Part shown: positions 7,301-8,099 of the stretch, piece by piece | Position numbering within the stretch: position 1 is the stretch's first letter | Layout: each line of letters opens with the position of its first letter | Assembly (NCBI GenBank): GCA_947289115.1 | Contig: CAMYPG010000015.1 | Span: 1 to 8,099 of the forward strand | From: an uncultured Gardnerella sp. | GTDB lineage: Bacteria; Actinomycetota; Actinomycetes; Actinomycetales; Bifidobacteriaceae | DNA: 8,099 nucleotides | Direction of reading: 5' to 3' | Translations under genes and position numbers: made by a program | The notes under the pieces: model-generated | Database searches by the model: none | Told to the model about the DNA's origin: nothing | The model's input: only the letters and a program-made list of their open reading frames with translations

Positions 7301-7345
7301 ACATTTGTTGCAGCTATTGCTCGTTATAAAGTTGCATTTAGATAG
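1286..7345 (+). CDS. apuB: Secreted, surface-anchored bifunctional amylopullulanase (alpha-amylase plus type I pullulanase)
   Basis: A 2019-residue exported enzyme expected to hydrolyse alpha-1,4 and alpha-1,6 bonds of glycogen, starch or pullulan outside the cell. Order: signal peptide (1-35); GH13 alpha-amylase (about 52-500; D233, E266, D329); CBM25 (533-640); two CBM41 (648-763, 768-885); linking region; CBM48 and pullulanase barrel (990-1655; NWGYDP 1205-1210, D1322, E1351, D1444); Pro/Ser/Thr linker (1664-1868); unrecognised domain (1869-1980); MLQTG motif, membrane segment and basic tail (1988-2019). Both catalytic triads are intact, so two active sites are likely. The start is set by GGAGG 7 bases upstream. 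The plan resembles Bifidobacterium breve ApuB, which I recall as near 1700 residues; the linker and tail would make this one longer. It stands alone, flanked by inverted hairpin arrays, with no operon partner. The symbol is by similarity of architecture. Confidence 0.93.
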   Translation: MQMVTHRHLASKIVSMIAASAMLITGFAVVGNASASSEASSESSNPQSSNLTLNRKGVIVTAFQQNWKSIAQECKTTYGPEGVSYVQVSPPNEHVRGTQWWTSYQPVSYKLKSKLGDEDGFKKMITTCKDAGVRIIADAVINHMTGAGDTHTEGVGESKYSAKDQSFPDAGYKKDDFHQDARNIEHYNNAEEVWNRRLVGLLDLDTSKQNVRETLGKYFAHLLKLGVAGFRIDAVKHISPTDMAAIKAEAAKQSGKNADEIWWMQETIGDPSEAKEIQPDQHLNEGEVNEFQYSYRLKSDFYGSISNLKNITDGLVPSDKASIFVTNWDTPRENYVRTLTYKDGPRYELANAFMLGYPYGNPNIYSGYRFENGHKDDGAPNATDTSVPDVSCGKDSKWQCTQRWTSIRGMVGFFKAVNGAQVTNWQDDGNNNIAFSRAGKGFLAINNTPNAKKVLYKTDLPNGEYCNVYEAGNCSKTVKVTDGKVAATIAPYSAIALHVDALKDNIYEKVKSNTARDESDPKYNVDDAKDQSTTVYFNAKNKAGNPSSVNIHYQIGNGSWTAVPGRPMRKVCGDWFARTIPNNGKQITAVFNDGGNNWYNNNNNNQPKANFEIQAGSKTYVVDADLNGSESASIPCKVEDTSSKPTELKTKIVIHYKQKYGDNRHMGVYIWGLKNADGQEIKGAWHEFNGQDAFGKTYAVEADGTYESGKVGFIITEKPVDGQDWHKDGGDRNIWQIEYGVGEAWVYGGDSNTFAEPPSEVSNKLNSIKTLNVTVHYRRTNKDYAGWNLWTWYGSEKGVKQDFTAHDDFGKIAEYTFHNDSGIKDSKFIVRYSMQGNDWVSKDPGEGDRPIPAKAITLSEDGNTGNAEIWLMQGDSRVYLSPNVINTKANAINADITSFKEFTVNVSGDPSEVEKKNVTVTDVTDSKKNQHKTVDISQVAVVDNRIVITAKNELDLKKMYEINIKGVGGMPKTVSASTVKGSKIVRTDEFDQKYAYTGDDLGAVVKDGSTTFKLWAPTAAKVELVTYKSTDEKAQEDKKQDMTLGTEDGKLGVWSITTSYAKAGTAYTYKVYFADGTVNNSPDPYAKAAVRNGMRSVVFGGNMATPVFRKASFGKRPTDATIAEMNIRDFSIHESSGVDVAKRGKYLGVIQSGAKKDGKPTGFDYLKSLGITHVQIMPMYDFGSVNEAGDLSYVDKNDKDNPHQNWGYDPINYNVPEGSYASDSANPATRITELKQMVEGLHKAGLRVIMDVVYNHVYNAEKNAFGQTVPGYYFRYNDDGSLSNRSGCGNDTASERKMMRKYIVDSVKYWAKEYGIDGFRFDLMGLIDLETIKEVREAIHAIDPNSIILGEGWDMSQLPYGNRTIQPNAYKLAENNGVAFFNDSFRDAVKGQGDDDVAGFVSGNRGSDNLVMQNLYGCQPGNASCTGRRYANAGQTVQYVEAHDNLNLYDKLKKSLPNESEENLKKRVMLANSLVMFAHGMPFFELGQEFLRSKNGNANSYNAGDGDNSVKWDLVKTNEDAVEYFKALIKLRNEIPALRDSEYSDVNNNMHWIKSSDGINAFSVDNNGKTYVFIFNANSGEFTVNIGKGKYRVRIADGKANSNDESVCPEASVDDNGNYKVSALSTSVLVKDAEKKNDNPFANINVDDVLKYKMNPLDINKLKDESKPGTQKPNPSTPGHEQTPGTVTPSPQPPVPGPVVPNPAPAPGPHPQPGSNTVNPAPQPAPVPTPTPGETHPGTHEPNSSTPGREQTPGDSDTENHPAPHTLVPDVGTAPSNSESGSASQQGSKSNTPAHEPNNSIESKPNAESHSTSEYQTHSKPKQNVHENSDQSKPAKTKPESSSNSAVSAPAKPSSAAPTPTAPATVQQLKSELRGTLLVRDNNVANAGVVNKVSIRIQNGEFIERLNREGIAYAYAYIYSSPRLLKGSDGSKYVTVRMVNGVPQFDAIFPAGYSGKHTVLLVDESGKQIAWTEVTVVDNGVSKRGGSMLQTGSNIVYTFALFIILTFVAAIARYKVAFR
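1439..2785 (+). other. GH13 alpha-amylase catalytic domain with C-terminal beta domain
   Basis: The four GH13 regions are visible: DAVINH (138-143), GFRIDAVKH with nucleophile D233, WWMQETIGD with acid E266, and FVTNWDT with D329. The text after region IV (TLTYKDG...LANAFMLGYPYG) resembles actinobacterial secreted alpha-amylases. A beta-sandwich typical of such enzymes follows at about 410-500. In region IV the usual His of NHD is Trp (W328); I recall the same change in Streptomyces amylases, so activity is still expected. Confidence 0.88.
2882..3205 (+). other. CBM25 starch-binding module
   Basis: The features TVYF...VNIHYQIGNGSWTAVPG, GDWFART and AVFNDGGNNWYNNN match the remembered CBM25 pattern, with exposed tryptophans at SWT and NNW. 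A run of six Asn codons (600-605) lies in the loop after NNWY. It is a tandem AACAAT hexamer repeated three times (3083-3100), so slippage would change the loop by two residues while keeping the frame. Confidence 0.75.
3227..3574 (+). other. First CBM41 (pullulanase-associated) module
   Basis: KIVIHYKQKYGDNRHMGVYIWG, then WHEFNGQDAFGKTYAVE and GFIITEKPVDGQDWHKDGGDR, shows the CBM41 layout of an HY strand, a W-x-W-like aromatic patch and a DW-K-D motif that binds alpha-glucan. Shortened pieces are quoted here; the module spans about residues 648-763. Confidence 0.78.
3587..3940 (+). other. Second CBM41 module
   Basis: VTVHYRRTNKDYAGWNLWTW, DDFGKIAEY, and GNDWVSKDPGEGDR repeat the order of the first module at about residues 768-885. 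The two are diverged at protein and DNA level, so this is an old duplication and not a site of recent recombination. Confidence 0.8.
4253..6250 (+). other. CBM48 plus GH13_14 type I pullulanase catalytic region
   Basis: Residues 990-1100 carry a CBM48-like domain (TTFKLWAPTAAKVEL). The barrel has the pullulanase signature HQNWGYDP (canonical YNWGYDP with the leading Tyr replaced by Gln), DVVYNHV (1251-1257), GFRFDLMG with nucleophile D1322, ILGEGWD with acid E1351 and VEAHDN with D1444. It is expected to debranch alpha-1,6 links. A beta domain closes the region near residue 1655. Confidence 0.9.
6275..6889 (+). other. Pro/Ser/Thr-rich linker with an internal repeat
   Basis: Residues 1664-1868 are rich in P, T, S, N and E, with no hydrophobic core. 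The peptide PNxSTPGxEQTPG occurs at 1673-1685 and 1742-1754. The matching 38-base DNA (6302-6339 and 6509-6546) differs at six positions. Such regions commonly span the cell wall to expose the enzyme. Confidence 0.85.
6890..7225 (+). other. Unrecognised beta-rich C-terminal domain before the anchor
   Basis: Residues 1869-1980 (LRGTLLVRDNN...VSIRIQNGEF...YAYAYIYSSPRLL...WTEVTVVDN) alternate hydrophobic and polar residues, as in a beta sandwich. It sits between linker and anchor, where surface proteins often carry a stalk or presentation domain. I do not recognise the family and assign no function. Confidence 0.6.
7247..7342 (+). other. C-terminal membrane anchor with degenerate sorting motif
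   Basis: MLQTG (1988-1992) sits where LPxTG is expected. It is followed by about 18 hydrophobic residues (IVYTFALFIILTFVAAIA) and the tail RYKVAFR. This is the three-part layout of a sortase substrate, but the L-P pair is replaced by M-L. It may be cut by a sortase of relaxed specificity or simply stay as a membrane anchor. Confidence 0.65.
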
Positions 7346-7401
7346 ATTTGTGGCTTTGAGTTTTAAAGCGTCGCGCGCGAGAGCACTTTTGTAGTGCGTT
7401 T

Positions 7402-7549
7402 GCTTTGACTGAGCTTGAAATTTCATAACGCATTTCAAGCTCCTTCAAAGCGTGATTTGGCTTAAACGTAAAGTCCAGTGGACTTTACGCGCCAGATCAG
7501 CCGAGCGGCTACTAATAGACGTTCGGAATCACACGGCTAATCCGCGCGA
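7402..7549 (-). repeat. Right copy of the flanking inverted repeat (three-hairpin array)
   Basis: Reverse complement of 842-985 with about 90 percent identity. In plus-strand order it holds hairpin 3 (7402-7451: GCTTTGA/TCAAAGC outside, GAGCTTGAAAT/ATTTCAAGCTC inside), hairpin 2 (7468-7490: CGTAAAGTCCA/TGGACTTTACG around one G) and hairpin 1 (near 7500-7526, two mismatches). Several differences from the left copy preserve pairing. Hairpin 3, 57 bases after the stop codon, is the first strong structure in the amylopullulanase transcript. Confidence 0.85.
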
Positions 7550-7557
7550 ACGACGAT

Positions 7558-7621
7558 CAACCTTGTAGTGCGATTGTATGACGACACGCCGTAAATCAGG
7601 TACAAACGCACTACAAGGTTG
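7558..7621. repeat. Inverted repeat with 21-base arms and 22-base loop
   Basis: Arms at 7558-7578 and 7601-7621 pair with a single mismatch. The shared core is AACCTTGTAGTGCG and its complement. The core TTGTAGTGCGTTTG also occurs at 7389-7402. No T-tract follows. Confidence 0.75.
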
Positions 7622-7637
7622 CGCCAAGTTAGGTATA

Positions 7638-7850
7638 GATTCGAGATTTTTCGCACTGAATGAAGCGTATCGCTCGCGCGTTACAGCGCGCTCACGTCTT
7701 CGCTTGCGTTGAAAGCACACTGTGCTTTCAACTTTGAGCAAGCTCAGCGAATCGAAGTGCATTCGCGCGCTACGCTTTAAGCGCTCAAGCAAGTCGATTC
7801 GCAGCTCTTTGATGGTGATTCGCTGAAGTAGCAAGAAAAATCGAGAATCT
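7638..7850. repeat. Long imperfect palindrome with a strong central hairpin
   Basis: The centre is a perfect 12+1+12 palindrome (7708-7719 and 7721-7732; core AAAGCACACTGTGCTTT). It is flanked by GCTTGC (7702-7707) and GCAAGC (7738-7743). The outer ends also match: 7638-7654 is similar to the reverse complement of 7834-7850 at about 15 of 17 positions. The middle sections align only in patches (for example AAGCGTA with TACGCTT). It could be a decayed transposable repeat or a structured RNA; nothing identifies it. Confidence 0.5.
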
Positions 7851-7888
7851 CGGTGATAAAAACCACGCAAAAGTTCTAGATATTCAGA

Positions 7889-7969
7889 AGGTTTGATGTA
7901 TTTCTATACGAGCAATAAAAGAGGAGAGTAGCGACGGGATTTGCGAGGAGAGAAATACTCAAACCTCGC
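7889..7969. repeat. Two overlapping, mutually exclusive hairpins near the right border
   Basis: The 17 bases at 7889-7905 pair with 7951-7966 except for one extra base. GCGAGG (7943-7948) pairs with CCTCGC (7964-7969) and competes for 7964-7966. GAGGAGAG occurs twice, at 7921-7928 and 7945-7952. The cluster ends about 30 bases before the right fas repeat, where an attachment site would have its recombinase-binding arms, but that role is only a suggestion. Confidence 0.5.
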
Positions 7970-8000
7970 GCAATACCAAGTAAGGAAACCGTACTACGCT

Positions 8001-8045
8001 CTAAACCCAGACGCTCGCCTAGATGCCAGCGGCTACTACTACTGA
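8001..8045 (+). pseudogene. Right copy of duplicated fas 3' end (14 codons plus stop, att-like)
   Basis: Reads LNPDARLDASGYYY and TGA in one frame. Bases 8001-8026 are identical to 705-730. The later differences GCA/GCC and TAT/TAC are silent, followed by TGC/TAC and a different stop. It has no start or ribosome binding site and is not a gene by itself. It is best read as the original end of fas, displaced by the insertion, and its downstream hairpin supports this. Confidence 0.75.
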
Positions 8046-8075
8046 GCTGCTGCTTTAGCTGGTTTTGACTTACAA

Positions 8076-8099
8076 ACGCCGGGGAATTTTCTCCGGCGT
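8076..8099 (+). terminator. Probable original fas terminator hairpin
   Basis: ACGCCGGGGA (8076-8085) pairs with TCTCCGGCGT (8090-8099), a 10-bp GC-rich stem with one G-T wobble and an ATTT loop. AAA precedes it, and any T-tract would lie just past the window edge. It stands 30 bases after the TGA of the displaced fas end, a usual distance for an intrinsic terminator. Confidence 0.7.

Larger units (their letters stand above)
7346..8000. other. Gene-free, repeat-dense region downstream of the amylopullulanase gene
   Basis: No credible gene is seen in 655 bases. It holds the right hairpin array (7402-7549), a long-loop hairpin (7558-7621), a hairpin cluster (7638-7850) and a pair of competing hairpins (7889-7969). 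Several pieces are related to each other: 7363-7386 matches the reverse complement of 7757-7780 at 21 of 24 positions, and 7389-7402 matches the reverse complement of 7603-7616 exactly. GCAAGTCGATTCGCA at 7789-7803 also occurs at 992-1006 on the other side of the gene. Many CGCG motifs occur. Confidence 0.7.
705..8038. mobile_element. Putative 7.3-kb segment inserted at the fas 3' end, carrying the amylopullulanase gene
   Basis: The segment is bounded by direct repeats of the fas terminus (705-742 and 8001-8038). Inside are a single gene and two inverted hairpin arrays. Elements that integrate at the 3' end of a gene usually carry a copy of that end and leave direct repeats at both borders. 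The likely native fas terminator (8076-8099) now lies beyond the right copy. No integrase, transposase or resolvase reading frame is seen within it, so this may be a decayed or trans-mobilised islet, or a product of homologous recombination. A tandem-duplication origin is less likely because no other fas sequence is found next to the right copy. Confidence 0.45.

Noticed and set aside
7383..7397. GCACT-TTTGT-AGTGC as the terminator of the enzyme gene
   Set aside because: The stem has only five pairs and the following GTTTGCTTT is a broken T-tract; the larger hairpin at 7402-7451 is a better structure but also lacks a T-tract.
842..7549. A classical insertion sequence or composite transposon
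   Set aside because: No transposase frame is present between or beside the inverted repeats, and no short target duplication is seen directly outside 842 or 7549.
7529..7870. A 113-codon open frame on the minus strand in the downstream repeat region
   Set aside because: It runs through hairpins 7558-7621 and 7638-7850. Its Arg-rich composition follows from CGCG-rich palindromes, and it has no recognisable domain.
7346..8000. A CRISPR array
   Set aside because: The repeats are few, of different lengths and mostly inverted; there is no regular repeat-spacer pattern and no cas gene.

Overview
The window looks like a piece of a low-GC Bifidobacteriaceae chromosome, most likely the Gardnerella group. 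This rests on a type I (multidomain) fatty acid synthase end beside a very large secreted bifidobacterial-type amylopullulanase, and on moderate GC. The genus is inferred from remembered families, not from a database match.

Layout. Positions 1-749 hold the 3' end of the fatty acid synthase gene (ketosynthase part). Positions 750-1285 are a gene-free stretch with a roughly 144-bp array of three hairpins (842-985) followed by the upstream region of the next gene. Positions 1286-7345 encode one 2019-residue exported enzyme: signal peptide, GH13 alpha-amylase, CBM25, two CBM41 modules, CBM48 plus type I pullulanase, a long Pro/Ser/Thr linker, a small unrecognised domain, and a sortase-like tail with a degenerate motif. 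Positions 7346-8000 are gene-free and repeat-dense. They include a second, inverted copy of the hairpin array (7402-7549), so the enzyme gene is bracketed by inverted repeats. Positions 8001-8045 repeat the last 14 codons plus stop of the fatty acid synthase, followed by a strong hairpin at 8076-8099 that looks like that gene's original terminator.

Main interpretation. The fatty acid synthase terminus occurs twice, at 705-749 and 8001-8045, with the amylopullulanase between the copies. The first 26 bases are identical, and most of the later differences are silent. This is the footprint expected when a segment enters the 3' end of a conserved gene and rebuilds that end. About 7.3 kb carrying a single surface glycogen/starch-degrading enzyme would then have been inserted. 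No recombinase gene is visible inside it, so the mobility machinery is missing, acts in trans, or the segment spreads by homologous recombination.

Functionally, the synthase makes fatty acids in the cytoplasm. The amylopullulanase would cut alpha-1,4 and alpha-1,6 bonds of glycogen or starch at the cell surface. The two share no pathway, which supports the view that their adjacency comes from insertion.
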